A model generated the notes under the pieces. That model made no database searches. It was not told the origin of the DNA and saw nothing but the letters and a program-made list of their open reading frames with translations. Source: Planctomycetaceae bacterium (GTDB lineage: Bacteria; Planctomycetota; Planctomycetia; Pirellulales; Pirellulaceae). Taken from it: a stretch of DNA of 38,051 nt. Location of the stretch: contig RECD01000190.1 of NCBI GenBank assembly GCA_007694185.1, positions 1-38,051 of the forward strand, in the 5' to 3' direction. A program made the translations under genes and the position numbers. Of this stretch, positions 26,395-35,245 are shown in pieces; position 1 is the first letter of the stretch; every line of letters starts with the position of its first letter.

Positions 26395-27456
26395 TCAACC
26401 GCCGATCTGAAACATCGCCCGCTGGGGCGTCGCGAATCCGATCTGGCTGATCAAATGCCCGGCGGCTTTCGCCCGGACCGCTTGGGCGACCTCGTTCAGG
26501 ATCGCCTCGTCGGACGCCCCACCCCGCAGGTGACCTCGCAGGTCCCATTCGGCATCCGAGAAGAGGCAATTTCGGATCGTTCCCTCGGCGGTCAGCCGGA
26601 GGCGGTCGCAGGCGCCGCAGAACGGTTCGGTCACCGGCCGGATCAGCCCCACGCGGGGCAACGGGCGGGGACGACCGTCATCAACGCCCCGGCCCTGCGG
26701 CGTGACCGGCCAATCGACCAGTTCGTAGTCGCGGGCGGGCTGAGACGGCTGCGGAGGAGGCACCGGCCGCAACTCGCCGAAGCGGCGACGCAGGCGGCGG
26801 AGGATTTCGTCGCCACCGAGCACCCGATCGGGCTGCCACTGGCGGTCGGCATCCAGCGGCATGTACTCGATGAACCGCAGCGTCAAACCCCGCGAGGCCG
26901 CGAACTCGACCAGCGGCTCCAGTTCCGATTCGGTCAGGTCACGGATCGCCAGGGCGTTCAGGCGGATCTGGTCAAATCCGGCGTCGATCGCGGCGTCGAT
27001 TCCCGCCAGCACCCGCGCGACACCTTGGCGACGGGTGATCTGTTGGAAGACGGCCTCATTCAGTGTGTCGAGGCTGATGTTGAGCCGCCGCAATCCGGCT
27101 CGGCGGAGCGATTCGGCCTGTTGCGGCAACAGCAGTCCGTTGGTCGTCAGCGCCAGGTCCGAGATCCCCTCCACGCTCGCCAGCATCGCGACCAACCGAT
27201 CGAGATCTCGTCGGACCAGCGGCTCTCCGCCGGTCAGGCGAACGTCGCGAACCCCGGCGGCCGCCAACACACGGACCAACCGCGTGATCTCCTCAAACGT
27301 CAGCAACTGTTCCCGCGGGGCGAACGTCACGTTCCCCGCGGGCATGCAGTAAAAGCAGCGGATGTTGCAGCGGTCGGTGACGCTGATCCGCAAACTGGTG
27401 TGAACCCGGCCGAACGAATCGGTCAGACTCGTCACGGGCTGAGCGGACGAAGTCAT
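26395..27456 (-). CDS. moaA: GTP 3',8-cyclase (molybdenum cofactor synthesis)
   Basis: A 353-aa radical-SAM enzyme that starts molybdopterin synthesis by cyclising GTP. The N-terminal cluster motif is CNIRCFYC (Cys30, Cys34, Cys37) with RLTGGEPLVRRD for SAM binding. The C-terminal second cluster is in FCGACDRLRLTAEGTIRNCLF. The chain ends in Gly-Gly, which in MoaA is needed for activity. ATG 27456 is chosen; the frame runs 28 codons further but has no family sequence there. An insert rich in Pro and Arg lies at about residues 245-270 (LRRRFGELRPVPPPQPSQ). MoaC and other moa genes are not nearby. Confidence 0.95.
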   Translation of the reverse strand: MTSSAQPVTSLTDSFGRVHTSLRISVTDRCNIRCFYCMPAGNVTFAPREQLLTFEEITRLVRVLAAAGVRDVRLTGGEPLVRRDLDRLVAMLASVEGISDLALTTNGLLLPQQAESLRRAGLRRLNISLDTLNEAVFQQITRRQGVARVLAGIDAAIDAGFDQIRLNALAIRDLTESELEPLVEFAASRGLTLRFIEYMPLDADRQWQPDRVLGGDEILRRLRRRFGELRPVPPPQPSQPARDYELVDWPVTPQGRGVDDGRPRPLPRVGLIRPVTEPFCGACDRLRLTAEGTIRNCLFSDAEWDLRGHLRGGASDEAILNEVAQAVRAKAAGHLISQIGFATPQRAMFQIGG

Positions 27457-27757
27457 GGCGAAGCCGGTGCGTCGGGGCGGAAGCTCAAGACGGATGCTCG
27501 AAAATGAAACGGAATGGGGCTCGGTCGGGCGGAAAATCACCCGTTTGGTTCGCTCGGCGGTTCGGATGCGATCGAAATCCGGACCGCGTGCCGGGCGGCC
27601 AATGTGGCGAAGGACTGGCGCGGCGGCGGCAAGAACGTTCGCCCTTGCCTTCCGTTAAGATATGACATGTTTTCGGATTTGGCACCCTTGCCACTCGGCG
27701 TCATTTGCTAGACAGTGCGGTTTATTCAGCCAGCCCCTGCCGGAAAGAGCCCACCTC
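27457..27757. other. Divergent intergenic region, moaA / V-ATPase
   Basis: These 301 bases lie between the moaA start and the ATPase operon start. The part from about 27660 to 27745 is less GC-rich and probably holds the operon promoter. I see no gene, repeat or RNA element with confidence. Confidence 0.5.
27688..27714 (+). promoter_or_regulatory. Possible V-ATPase operon promoter (extended -10)
   Basis: TTGCCA at 27688-27693, a 15-base spacer and TGCTAGACA (-10 TAGACA at 27709-27714 with an upstream TG) form a fair extended -10 promoter about 45 bases before the first ATG. The short spacer weakens the case. Confidence 0.28.
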
Positions 27758-29098
27758 ATGATTCGGGACCTGTTGCTTCATACCAAGGTCATCTCGATCG
27801 TCGGCGACATTTTGACCGTGCGTGCCGATGACGTCGGGTTGGGCGAGTTGGCCGTCGTCGAATCCGAAGACGACGAAAGCTCATTGGCGCAAGTGGTCGA
27901 AATTCAGGAAGACAAGGTGTCCTTGCAGGTCTTCCGGGGTGCCAAGGGGATCACGACGCGAGCCCGAGTTCGATTTTTGGGGCACCCTGCCCGGGTCGCC
28001 TATTCGCCGAACATCCTCGGGCGGATTTTCAACGGGGTCGGCGAACCGATCGACGGCGGTCCGGCCCTGATCGACGACCCGCGGATCAACATCGGGGGGC
28101 CGTCGGTCAACCCGACGCTGCGGATCGTGCCCAAGCAGATGATCGAGACCAAGGTCCCGATGATCGACGTGTTCAACAGCTTGGTCGAGAGCCAAAAGAT
28201 TCCGATCTTTTCGATCGCGGGCGAGCCCTACAACAAATTGCTCGGCCGGATCGGGATCCAGGCTGACGCCGACATCGTCGTGTTCTGCGGCTTGGGGCTG
28301 ATCTTTGACGAGTTCCATTTTTTCCGGCGGATGTTCGAAGACGAGGGGATGCTGCCGCGGACGGTGATGTTCGCCAACCTCGCTTCGGACCCGATCGTCG
28401 AACGGCTGATGGCCCCCGACTTGGCCCTGAAGGTTGCCGAACGGTTCGCGGTCGAAGAAGGCAAGCGGGTGCTGGTGCTGATCACCGACATGACCGCGTT
28501 TGCTGACGCGTTGAAGGAAATCGGTGTGGCGATGGAGCGGGTCCCGTCCAATCGTGGATACATGGGTGACCTGTACAGCCAGTTGGCGTCCCGTTACGAG
28601 CGCGCCTGCGATTACAAGGGGGCCGGTTCGGTGACCCTGCTGGCGGTCACGACGATGCCGGGCAACGACGTCACTCACCCGGTCCCGGACAACACCGGCT
28701 ACATCACCGAAGGCCAGTTCTATTTGCATGGCGGGATGATCGATCCGTTCGGGTCGTTGTCCCGGTTGAAGCAGCAGGTGATCGGGACCGTCACCCGCGA
28801 GGATCACTCGCAGGTGATGAACACGATGATCCGGCTTTATTCGGGCGCTCGTGACGCCCAGAAGAAGCAGCAAATGGCGTTCGATTTGTCGCCGTTCGAT
28901 GAGAAATCGCTGAAATTCGGCAAGCTGTTTCAAGAGCGGTTCATGGACATCGATGTGTCGCTGACGCTCAACGAGGCGCTCGACCTGGGGTGGCAAACGA
29001 TGGCGGAGTGCTTCGAGCCGGAAGAGTTGCTGATGCGGGATCAGTTCATCGAGCGGTATTACCCTAAGAGTCTTCGAGATGGGAATCGCGCTCAATAA
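27758..29098 (+). CDS. atpB: V-type ATPase subunit B (non-catalytic)
   Basis: A 446-aa regulatory nucleotide-binding subunit of the V1 head, alternating with A around the rotor. The N-terminal beta-barrel is followed by YSPNILGRIFNGVGEPIDGG and by PIFSIAGEPYNKLLGRI, where a true Walker A is absent, as expected for subunit B. LITDMTAFADALKEI and VPSNRGYMGDLYSQLASRYERA are strong family motifs. DNTGYITEGQFYLHGGMIDPFGS precedes the C-terminal helices. ATG 27758 is the start; the frame open to 27662 carries no family sequence. It is the first gene of the operon here, although it normally follows subunit A. The last 20 bases overlap subunit D. Confidence 0.96.
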   Translation: MIRDLLLHTKVISIVGDILTVRADDVGLGELAVVESEDDESSLAQVVEIQEDKVSLQVFRGAKGITTRARVRFLGHPARVAYSPNILGRIFNGVGEPIDGGPALIDDPRINIGGPSVNPTLRIVPKQMIETKVPMIDVFNSLVESQKIPIFSIAGEPYNKLLGRIGIQADADIVVFCGLGLIFDEFHFFRRMFEDEGMLPRTVMFANLASDPIVERLMAPDLALKVAERFAVEEGKRVLVLITDMTAFADALKEIGVAMERVPSNRGYMGDLYSQLASRYERACDYKGAGSVTLLAVTTMPGNDVTHPVPDNTGYITEGQFYLHGGMIDPFGSLSRLKQQVIGTVTREDHSQVMNTMIRLYSGARDAQKKQQMAFDLSPFDEKSLKFGKLFQERFMDIDVSLTLNEALDLGWQTMAECFEPEELLMRDQFIERYYPKSLRDGNRAQ

Positions 29099-29684
29099 AA
29101 CGACGCTCAAGTCGCAGCGGGATCAGGCGAAGACCTACAAGCAGTTCCTGCCGTCGCTCGAATTGCGTCGTCAGCAGTTGTTGGCGGCTTTGAAGAAATC
29201 ACGACTGGAATTGCTCGCGATCGAAGCCCGGATCGAGGAGCTGCGGGTGCGGCTCGAACCGCTCTACCCGTTGCTCGGCAGTTCCACCATCCCGACGTTG
29301 ACGACGACCAGTCTGGTCAAGGTTCGGGCTGTCCGGATCGAGACCGAAAACATGGTCGGCACGAAGGTCCCGGTGGTCCGTGAAATCGATTTTGAGGTGG
29401 CGGAATACTGGCCGCTCGCGACCCCGTTTTGGTTCGATCACCTGATCGACAACCTGCGACACATGACCCGGTTGCGGGTCGAGCACCAGGTGGGTCAGCG
29501 GCGGGTCGAGGCGCTGGAATTGGCGGCTCGGCGGGTCACCCAGCGGGTCAATTTGTTCGAGAAGGTCTTGATCCCACGGGCCGAGGATAACATTCGTCGG
29601 ATCGTCATTTTTTTGTCTGACCAGGAGCGTGCCGCGGTGGTCCGTTCGAAAATTTCCAAACGGAAGCGGGCGTCGGAAGACTGA
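29079..29684 (+). CDS. atpD: V-type ATPase subunit D (central stalk)
   Basis: A 201-aa rotor shaft subunit, analogous to F-ATPase gamma. It is two long helices forming a coiled coil. The N-terminal one is NKTTLKSQRDQAKTYKQFLP followed by a Leu-rich segment to about residue 62. The C-terminal one is RVEALELAARRVTQRVNLFE through DNIRRIVIFLSDQERAAVVRSKISKRK, typical of subunit D. The middle part (70-125) is the variable globular head. The start overlaps the subunit B gene by 20 bases, which suggests translational coupling. Confidence 0.95.
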   Translation: MGIALNKTTLKSQRDQAKTYKQFLPSLELRRQQLLAALKKSRLELLAIEARIEELRVRLEPLYPLLGSSTIPTLTTTSLVKVRAVRIETENMVGTKVPVVREIDFEVAEYWPLATPFWFDHLIDNLRHMTRLRVEHQVGQRRVEALELAARRVTQRVNLFEKVLIPRAEDNIRRIVIFLSDQERAAVVRSKISKRKRASED

Positions 29685-29699
29685 CCCACCTCAGCACCC

Positions 29700-31562
29700 A
29701 TGGCCATCGTCAAGCTCAACAAGGTCACGCTTTACGGCTGCGAACCGCAGCGGGATGCGGTCCTGCGCGGGCTCCAGGATCTCGGCTGCGTCCATTTGGT
29801 CGATCTGCACGGGCCGGACAAACTTGAATACCTGGGTGACAAAGCCCGCAGCGAGGTTCACGAGGCGATCAAGTATTTGGAGTTGTGCCCGGATCAGCGG
29901 CCGGCGGCGACTCACACGTCGGAATACGACCGCGTCCGGATCACCCGCCGTACGCTGATCAATCGTCGTGCGCACGAGGACTTGGGTGAAGAACGCGAGA
30001 AGCTGAAGCGGGCCATCGCCGCGACCGCGGCGTGGGGAGATTTCGAGTTGCCCGACCCCGCATCGCTGGGCGGTTTGCGGTTGTGGCTCTACCGGTTGCG
30101 ACACAGCGAAATGGAACGGCTGGCCGAACTCGATTATGCCTGGCAGCTCGTTTCACGCAGCAGCCGGTTCGATCATGTGGTCGTCGTCAATCCGTCGGAG
30201 CCCAAGGGGGTGCCGGGGCGTCCGGTCACGCTCGATCATCGCTCACGAAGCGATCTGCTCAAGCGATTGGAAGAGGTCGAACGGTTGTTGGAACGGCTCG
30301 ACTTGGAACGGATCGCGCTGACCAGTTGGATCGTGCGATTGCGTGAGGACATGGAAGCGGCGGACGACGAACGTCGCTTGACCGTCGCGGCGGGGCATGC
30401 GTTGACCGAGGGACCGATTTTTGCGTTTCAGGGGTGGGCGCCCAAAGCGGCGACGGAGCCGATCGAGGAGTTCGCACGGCGTCAGGGCTTGGCATTGACC
30501 GTTCAGGCTCCGGGGCCGGACGACACGCCCCCGACGCTGCTCAGCAACCCGCGGGCGGTCGCTGGTGCCGAAGGCGCGGTGACGTTCTACATGACCCCGA
30601 GCTATCAGGCCTGGGACCCGACCTGGATCATGTACGTCTCGTTCTCGCTCTTTTTCGCGATGATCATGGCCGACGCCGCCTACGGGGTCGTGATGGCCAT
30701 CGTGTTGGCGGCGATCTGGGGCAAGCTGGGGAGTTCCGAAGGCGGTCGTCGGATGCGGGGCTTGTTGGCCGCGATCGTCGCGATGACGATCGGTTACGGG
30801 GTGCTGATCGGCAGCTATTTCGGCTCGGCCCCGCCGGCCGGTTCGCTGCCCGATCGTTTCGTCTGGAAAAGTGGCGAGGGCTCGATCATGAACGATCAGT
30901 CCGCGATGATGCTGTTGGCGGCTACCATCGGCGTTTTCCATCTGACGCTCGCCAACCTGATCAACGCTTGGAAATGGCTCGGAAGTTCGCGGGCGCTGGG
31001 CCATGTGGGTTGGGCCGTCGCGTTGGTCGGCGGGTTGGTGATGGCGATCGCGAAGCTGCCCGAACCGGCGGTCGTCCCCTGGCTGGCGGCGAAATTGGGC
31101 ATGCCGCCCGAGACGCTCGGCGAGTCCCTATGGCAAGTCGGCATGTTCGGGCTGGGCGGCGGGTTGGGGTTTGTGTTCCTGTTCTCCAGCGAGCGACCGT
31201 TCTTTTCCGCCAAGCCCAAAGATTGGTTGTGGCGGCCGCTCGAAGGTCTGATGGGACTGACGAACGTCTCGAAAGCTTTCGGCGATTCGCTCAGTTACCT
31301 CCGCTTGTTCGCCCTTGGGCTGGCCAGCGCCAAATTGGCCGTTACCTTTAACGGGCTCGCGTCCGAGGCGATGAACATGTCGGGGATCGGCATTCTGGTC
31401 GGATCGATCATTTTCTTTGTCGGTCACACGCTGAATCTGGCCTTGGGGATCGTGGGGGGAGTGGTCCACGGGCTACGTTTGAATTGCATCGAGTTTTTCA
31501 GTTGGTCCCTGACGGACGAGGGATATCCGTTTCGCGCATTTTGTAAAAAGGCAGACCGTTGA
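29700..31562 (+). CDS. atpI: V-type ATPase subunit I (membrane stator, a-subunit type)
   Basis: A 620-aa subunit that anchors the peripheral stalk and provides the ion half-channels next to the K ring. MAIVKLNKVTLYGCEPQRDA begins the cytoplasmic N-terminal half (to about residue 300), which contains a long coiled coil (RLEEVERLLERLDLERIALT). The membrane half begins at SLFFAMIMADAAYGVVMAIV and has seven or eight helices. FGDSLSYLRLFALGLASAKLA is the conserved helix with the Arg that faces the ring glutamate. The end (GIVGGVVHGLRLNCIEFFSW) is typical. It stops in a TGATG overlap with the K gene. Confidence 0.95.
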   Translation: MAIVKLNKVTLYGCEPQRDAVLRGLQDLGCVHLVDLHGPDKLEYLGDKARSEVHEAIKYLELCPDQRPAATHTSEYDRVRITRRTLINRRAHEDLGEEREKLKRAIAATAAWGDFELPDPASLGGLRLWLYRLRHSEMERLAELDYAWQLVSRSSRFDHVVVVNPSEPKGVPGRPVTLDHRSRSDLLKRLEEVERLLERLDLERIALTSWIVRLREDMEAADDERRLTVAAGHALTEGPIFAFQGWAPKAATEPIEEFARRQGLALTVQAPGPDDTPPTLLSNPRAVAGAEGAVTFYMTPSYQAWDPTWIMYVSFSLFFAMIMADAAYGVVMAIVLAAIWGKLGSSEGGRRMRGLLAAIVAMTIGYGVLIGSYFGSAPPAGSLPDRFVWKSGEGSIMNDQSAMMLLAATIGVFHLTLANLINAWKWLGSSRALGHVGWAVALVGGLVMAIAKLPEPAVVPWLAAKLGMPPETLGESLWQVGMFGLGGGLGFVFLFSSERPFFSAKPKDWLWRPLEGLMGLTNVSKAFGDSLSYLRLFALGLASAKLAVTFNGLASEAMNMSGIGILVGSIIFFVGHTLNLALGIVGGVVHGLRLNCIEFFSWSLTDEGYPFRAFCKKADR

Positions 31563-32023
31563 TGGATGATACATTTTGGCTGATGCTCGGCTGGGCCGGG
31601 ATTTATGCCCCGTTGTCCTTAGGGGCGATCGGCAGCATTTTGGGGTGTAGCGCCGCGGGCCAAGCGGCGTGCGGTGCGATGCTGGACGTCGAGACGGGCT
31701 ACGGCCGGCTGGTCGGCTTGTCGGCCTTGCCGTCGTCGCAAACGATTTACGGGATCGTCGTCATGTTGTCGTTGAACCGCCCGGTGACGGTCGAAGTCGC
31801 CCCCGGCCTATTCGCCATCGGGGTGATGTGCGGGGTCGCCCTGCTGTTCAGCGCTTGGTACCAGGGTCAGTGCTGTGCGTCGGCCGTTCACGCGACGAAG
31901 AACAAACCGGAGATTTTCGGCTTGTCGGCCGCCCCGGCGGCGATCGTCGAAGGCTTCGCCGTGTTCGCCTTCATCTTCGCCCTGATCATCGCGGTCGGCC
32001 TGCCCGTCCCGGGAGCCGTTTGA
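31562..32023 (+). CDS. atpK: V-type ATPase subunit K (rotor ring proteolipid)
   Basis: A 153-aa double-hairpin c-ring subunit with four membrane helices. The ion-carrying glutamate is Glu130 in PAAIVEGFAVFAFIFALI. The corresponding site in the first hairpin has Gln60 in ALPSSQTIYGIVV, so there is one ion-binding carboxylate per subunit, as in V-type rings. Leu56, Ser59, Gln60, Tyr63, Gln101 and Glu130 align with Enterococcus hirae NtpK Leu61, Thr64, Gln65, Tyr68, Gln110 and Glu139, which bind sodium. A TTG one codon earlier is a less likely start; ATG 31562 uses the TGATG junction. Unusually Cys-rich (Cys29, 37, 90, 104, 105). Confidence 0.95.
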   Translation: MDDTFWLMLGWAGIYAPLSLGAIGSILGCSAAGQAACGAMLDVETGYGRLVGLSALPSSQTIYGIVVMLSLNRPVTVEVAPGLFAIGVMCGVALLFSAWYQGQCCASAVHATKNKPEIFGLSAAPAAIVEGFAVFAFIFALIIAVGLPVPGAV

Positions 32024-32026
32024 GCC

Positions 32027-32668
32027 ATGGCCAATGAAAATCTGACCAAAGCCGCCGGCGTCGAGGAGCTGATCGATCGGCTGAAGACCGACGGCGTTAC
32101 CAAGGGAAAGCACGAGGCGGACGCGATCGTAGCCGACGCCAAACGCCAGGCCTTGAGCACGACCGATGCGGCGCGTCAGGAGGCGAACCAGATTATCGCG
32201 GACGCCAAAGCGGAGGCGGAACGGTTGCGTCAGACGTCGCATCAGGCGTTGCAGTTGGCCGGCCGAGACGCCTTGATCCGACTGCGTGAATCGTTCCAGT
32301 TGCAGTTCGAGAATCGCTTGCAGAAGCTGGTCGGATCGACCCTGCGAGATCCGGACACGTTGCGGCAACTGATTCTCGAGATCGCCGGCAAGGTGCGGCC
32401 GCAGCAGGCGGGTGAGACGGTCGAATTGTTGGTCCCTCGGGAATCGGCCCCCGCCGGCGACCCGCTGGCGTCCTACGTCGCCGGGTTGACGAGAGAAATG
32501 CTCGCCGAAGGGGTGACGTTCGGGGTGGACGACGATTTCGAGACCGGGGTGCGCGTGCGGCTCGTCGATCACGATCTCGACGTCGACCTCAGCGACGAGG
32601 CGTTGGCGCATTTTCTCGGGCGGTTCCTGATCCCGAGATTCCGTGACCTGATGGACTTCAAGAGCTGA
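32027..32668 (+). CDS. atpE: V-type ATPase subunit E (peripheral stalk)
   Basis: A 213-aa peripheral stalk subunit. The N-terminal 90 residues form a long charged helix (ELIDRLKTDGVTKGKHEADA, ADAKRQALSTTDAARQEANQ), which would pair with a stalk partner. The C-terminal globular domain is the A3B3-binding part. Identification rests partly on position between K and the DUF2764 gene, as in other bacterial V-ATPase operons, and partly on the helix-plus-domain layout. No separate G/H subunit gene is present, which is usual for bacterial operons of this type. It follows K after 3 bases. Confidence 0.88.
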   Translation: MANENLTKAAGVEELIDRLKTDGVTKGKHEADAIVADAKRQALSTTDAARQEANQIIADAKAEAERLRQTSHQALQLAGRDALIRLRESFQLQFENRLQKLVGSTLRDPDTLRQLILEIAGKVRPQQAGETVELLVPRESAPAGDPLASYVAGLTREMLAEGVTFGVDDDFETGVRVRLVDHDLDVDLSDEALAHFLGRFLIPRFRDLMDFKS

Positions 32669-32682
32669 GAGCTACGGCGACC

Positions 32683-33366
32683 GTGACCCATTCCCGTTCC
32701 TACTACACGCTCGTCGCCAGCCTGCCGGCATTGCCGTCGCGGTTCGATGCCGGCCGTGTGCCGATCAGCTGGCCGACGTTGCGTGATCGGTTGCGGATGT
32801 TGGAACTGCCGGACGCCAAAGTCACTCGCCAGATCGGCCGGTTTTTCCTGTGGGCCCGTCAGTCGCTCGACCAGACCGACGCGCAGGTGATCGAGCGGTA
32901 CCACGAACTGATGCGACACACGCCCAATTCGCTCGTCCGGCATTTGATCCACAGCCGTACCGAGAGCCGACTGTTGATCAGCGCCGTCCGGCGTCATCGG
33001 ATGGGGTTGGGCCCACCGGACTGGAGCTTGCGGGCCGGCACCGATGACCCGCTCGTCAGCCATTTGAAAAAGAATTGGTCGGAGCCGAACTTCAGCCTCG
33101 GCGCGCGGTACCGATGGATGGAAGCCTTCGTCAAGCACTATGACCAGGGCGACATGCGAATGGCCCAGTGGGTCACTTTCAATGAACGCTGGCGGGATTG
33201 GACCCGCATCGCCGAACGTTACAACTTCACTTTCGAGGCGGTCATCGTCTACCTGGTCCGCTGGGAGATCGTCGACCGCTGGACCAGCCAAAACGCCGAA
33301 GTCGGCAAGGCCCGCTTCGCCAACCTGATCAAGGAGACTTTGGGTGAATACGCAGAATCCCGGTAG
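32683..33366 (+). CDS. V-ATPase operon-associated DUF2764 protein
   Basis: A 227-aa protein matching DUF2764, found between the E and A genes of V-ATPase operons in Chlamydiae, Bacteroidetes and Planctomycetes. It begins SRSYYTLVASLPALPSRFDA, the family's hallmark start. The rest is mostly helical with many aromatic and charged residues (KKNWSEPNFSLGARYRW, NFTFEAVIVYLVRWEIVDRW). Its C-terminal half may take the role of subunit C, which is absent here, but this is inference. The start is GTG. The last 23 bases overlap the start of subunit A. Confidence 0.9.
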   Translation: MTHSRSYYTLVASLPALPSRFDAGRVPISWPTLRDRLRMLELPDAKVTRQIGRFFLWARQSLDQTDAQVIERYHELMRHTPNSLVRHLIHSRTESRLLISAVRRHRMGLGPPDWSLRAGTDDPLVSHLKKNWSEPNFSLGARYRWMEAFVKHYDQGDMRMAQWVTFNERWRDWTRIAERYNFTFEAVIVYLVRWEIVDRWTSQNAEVGKARFANLIKETLGEYAESR

Positions 33367-35200
33367 CGGCAGCGGCGCCGCGCGGTCGTCATCCGCGGCG
33401 CCGGCAACCGCGCGGGTGCTGGGCGTCAACGGCAACATCGTCCGGATCGCGGTCGATTCGGGGCCGATCATGAAGAACGAAGTCGCCTTCGTTCGGGTCG
33501 GCGAGGAACGGTTGAAATCGGAGGTGTTGCGGGTCTACGGCAACATCGCCGACTTGCAGGTCTTCGAAGATACCGACGGAGTCCGTCATGGCGATCCCGT
33601 CGAATTGACCGGCCGCATGTTGTCGCTGACCCTCGGCCCGGGGATGCTGGGCGTGATCTACGACGGCCTGCAGAACCCGCTGGTCACCCTGGCCGAGATG
33701 GACGGCTTTTTTCTCAAGCGGGGACGCGACCTCTACCCGTTGGACGCGAACCAGACCTGGGATTTCCAACCGGTGAAGCGACCGGGCGACCGGGTGCAGG
33801 CCGGCGACGCGCTGGGCCATGTCGACGAGAAGAACATCCGTCACCGGATCATGGCCCCCTTCGACCTGTCCGGGCCGGCCGATATCGTCTCGATCGAATC
33901 GGGCTCGCGGACCGCGCGGCAGGTCGTCGCCGTCTTGCAAGACCAACGCGGGCGTCGCCGGGAGGTCACCCTGACCCAGGATTGGCCGGTGCGGAGGCCG
34001 ATCCCGCAAGCGATGCAGCGGGCGAGGTTGGTGCAGCGGCGGTTCCCCAGCGAACCGTTGATCACGACCACCCGGATCATCGACACCTTCTTTCCGATCG
34101 CCCGCGGCGGGACGGCCTGTGTTCCGGGGCCGTTCGGCGCCGGCAAGACGGTCTTGCAGGGTTTGATCGCTCGTTATTGCACCGTCGACCTGGTGATCGT
34201 TGTCGCCTGTGGCGAACGGGCGGGCGAAGTGGTCGAAACGATCCATGACTTTGCCGAGATGCCGGACCCCCGGACCGGCGGCAAGCTGATGGACCGCACG
34301 ATCATCATCTGCAACACCTCCTCGATGCCGGTCGCCGCCCGGGAGGCATCCATTTACACCGGCATCACGCTGGGAGAATATTACCGGCAGATGGGACTGG
34401 ACGTCCTGCTGCTCGCTGATTCGACCTCCCGTTGGGCCCAAGCGATGCGGGAAACGTCCGGCCGCTTGGAAGAAATCCCCGGCGAGGAAGCCTTCCCGGC
34501 CTACCTCGACTCGGCGATCAAGGGCGTTTATGAACGCTCGGGAGTGCTCGAGTTGAACGACGGCACGACCGGCAGCCTGACCATGATCGGCTCGGTCTCG
34601 CCCGCCGGCGGCAACTTCGAGGAACCGGTCACCCAAGCGACGCTGGGAACGGTCAAGTGTTTCCTCGGGCTGTCTTATGCCCGCGCGTACAAGCGGTTCT
34701 ATCCGGCGATCGACCCGTTGATCTCGTGGTCGCGGTACCGCGAGCAGTTGCAATCCTATTTCGACGCGAACCTCGATCCGCACTGGACGGAAAGCGTCAC
34801 GCAGATGCACGAACTGCTTCGCAAGGGAGAGAACGTCTTCCAGATGATGCAGGTGACCGGCGAGGAAGGGGTCACGATCGGGGATTATGTGACCTATCAG
34901 AAGTCGCTGTTTTTCGACATGGTCTATTTGCAACAGGACGCGTTCGATAAGGTCGACGTGACGGTCCCGATCGATCGTCAGCGGGCGTCGTTCCTGCTGT
35001 GCAAGCGGATCATCGATCGGGATTACCAGTTCGACACGAAAGCCGAAGCGTTGACCTTTTTCACGCGGATGACGGGCTTGTTCAAAAATCTGAACTACGC
35101 CCCGTTCGAGTCGGCGGAATATCACAAGTACGTCGAACAGATCAACTCGCTCGACCGGGACGCCTACGCCGGACAAGCCGTCGCCACGACTGCGGGCTGA
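33344..35200 (+). CDS. atpA: V-type ATPase subunit A (catalytic)
   Basis: A 618-aa catalytic subunit that hydrolyses or makes ATP in the V1 head. The first 20 residues are a Gly/Ser/Ala-rich extension, then the beta-barrel (ARVLGVNGNIVRIA). The A-type bulge domain covers about residues 110-200, and Walker A is GPFGAGKTV (262-270). VIVVACGERAGEVVETIHDF carries the catalytic Glu of the GER motif. LLLADSTSRWAQAMRETSGR and EEIPGEEAFPAYL are the Walker B and contact regions. The start is GTG 33344, with AAGGAG seven bases before it, inside the end of the DUF2764 gene. It is last in this operon, whereas subunit A usually precedes B. Confidence 0.96.
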   Translation: MNTQNPGSGSGAARSSSAAPATARVLGVNGNIVRIAVDSGPIMKNEVAFVRVGEERLKSEVLRVYGNIADLQVFEDTDGVRHGDPVELTGRMLSLTLGPGMLGVIYDGLQNPLVTLAEMDGFFLKRGRDLYPLDANQTWDFQPVKRPGDRVQAGDALGHVDEKNIRHRIMAPFDLSGPADIVSIESGSRTARQVVAVLQDQRGRRREVTLTQDWPVRRPIPQAMQRARLVQRRFPSEPLITTTRIIDTFFPIARGGTACVPGPFGAGKTVLQGLIARYCTVDLVIVVACGERAGEVVETIHDFAEMPDPRTGGKLMDRTIIICNTSSMPVAAREASIYTGITLGEYYRQMGLDVLLLADSTSRWAQAMRETSGRLEEIPGEEAFPAYLDSAIKGVYERSGVLELNDGTTGSLTMIGSVSPAGGNFEEPVTQATLGTVKCFLGLSYARAYKRFYPAIDPLISWSRYREQLQSYFDANLDPHWTESVTQMHELLRKGENVFQMMQVTGEEGVTIGDYVTYQKSLFFDMVYLQQDAFDKVDVTVPIDRQRASFLLCKRIIDRDYQFDTKAEALTFFTRMTGLFKNLNYAPFESAEYHKYVEQINSLDRDAYAGQAVATTAG

Positions 35201-35245
35201 TGCCCGTCGAACCCTCCGATCCGATTCTCACACCGCACCAAGCTC

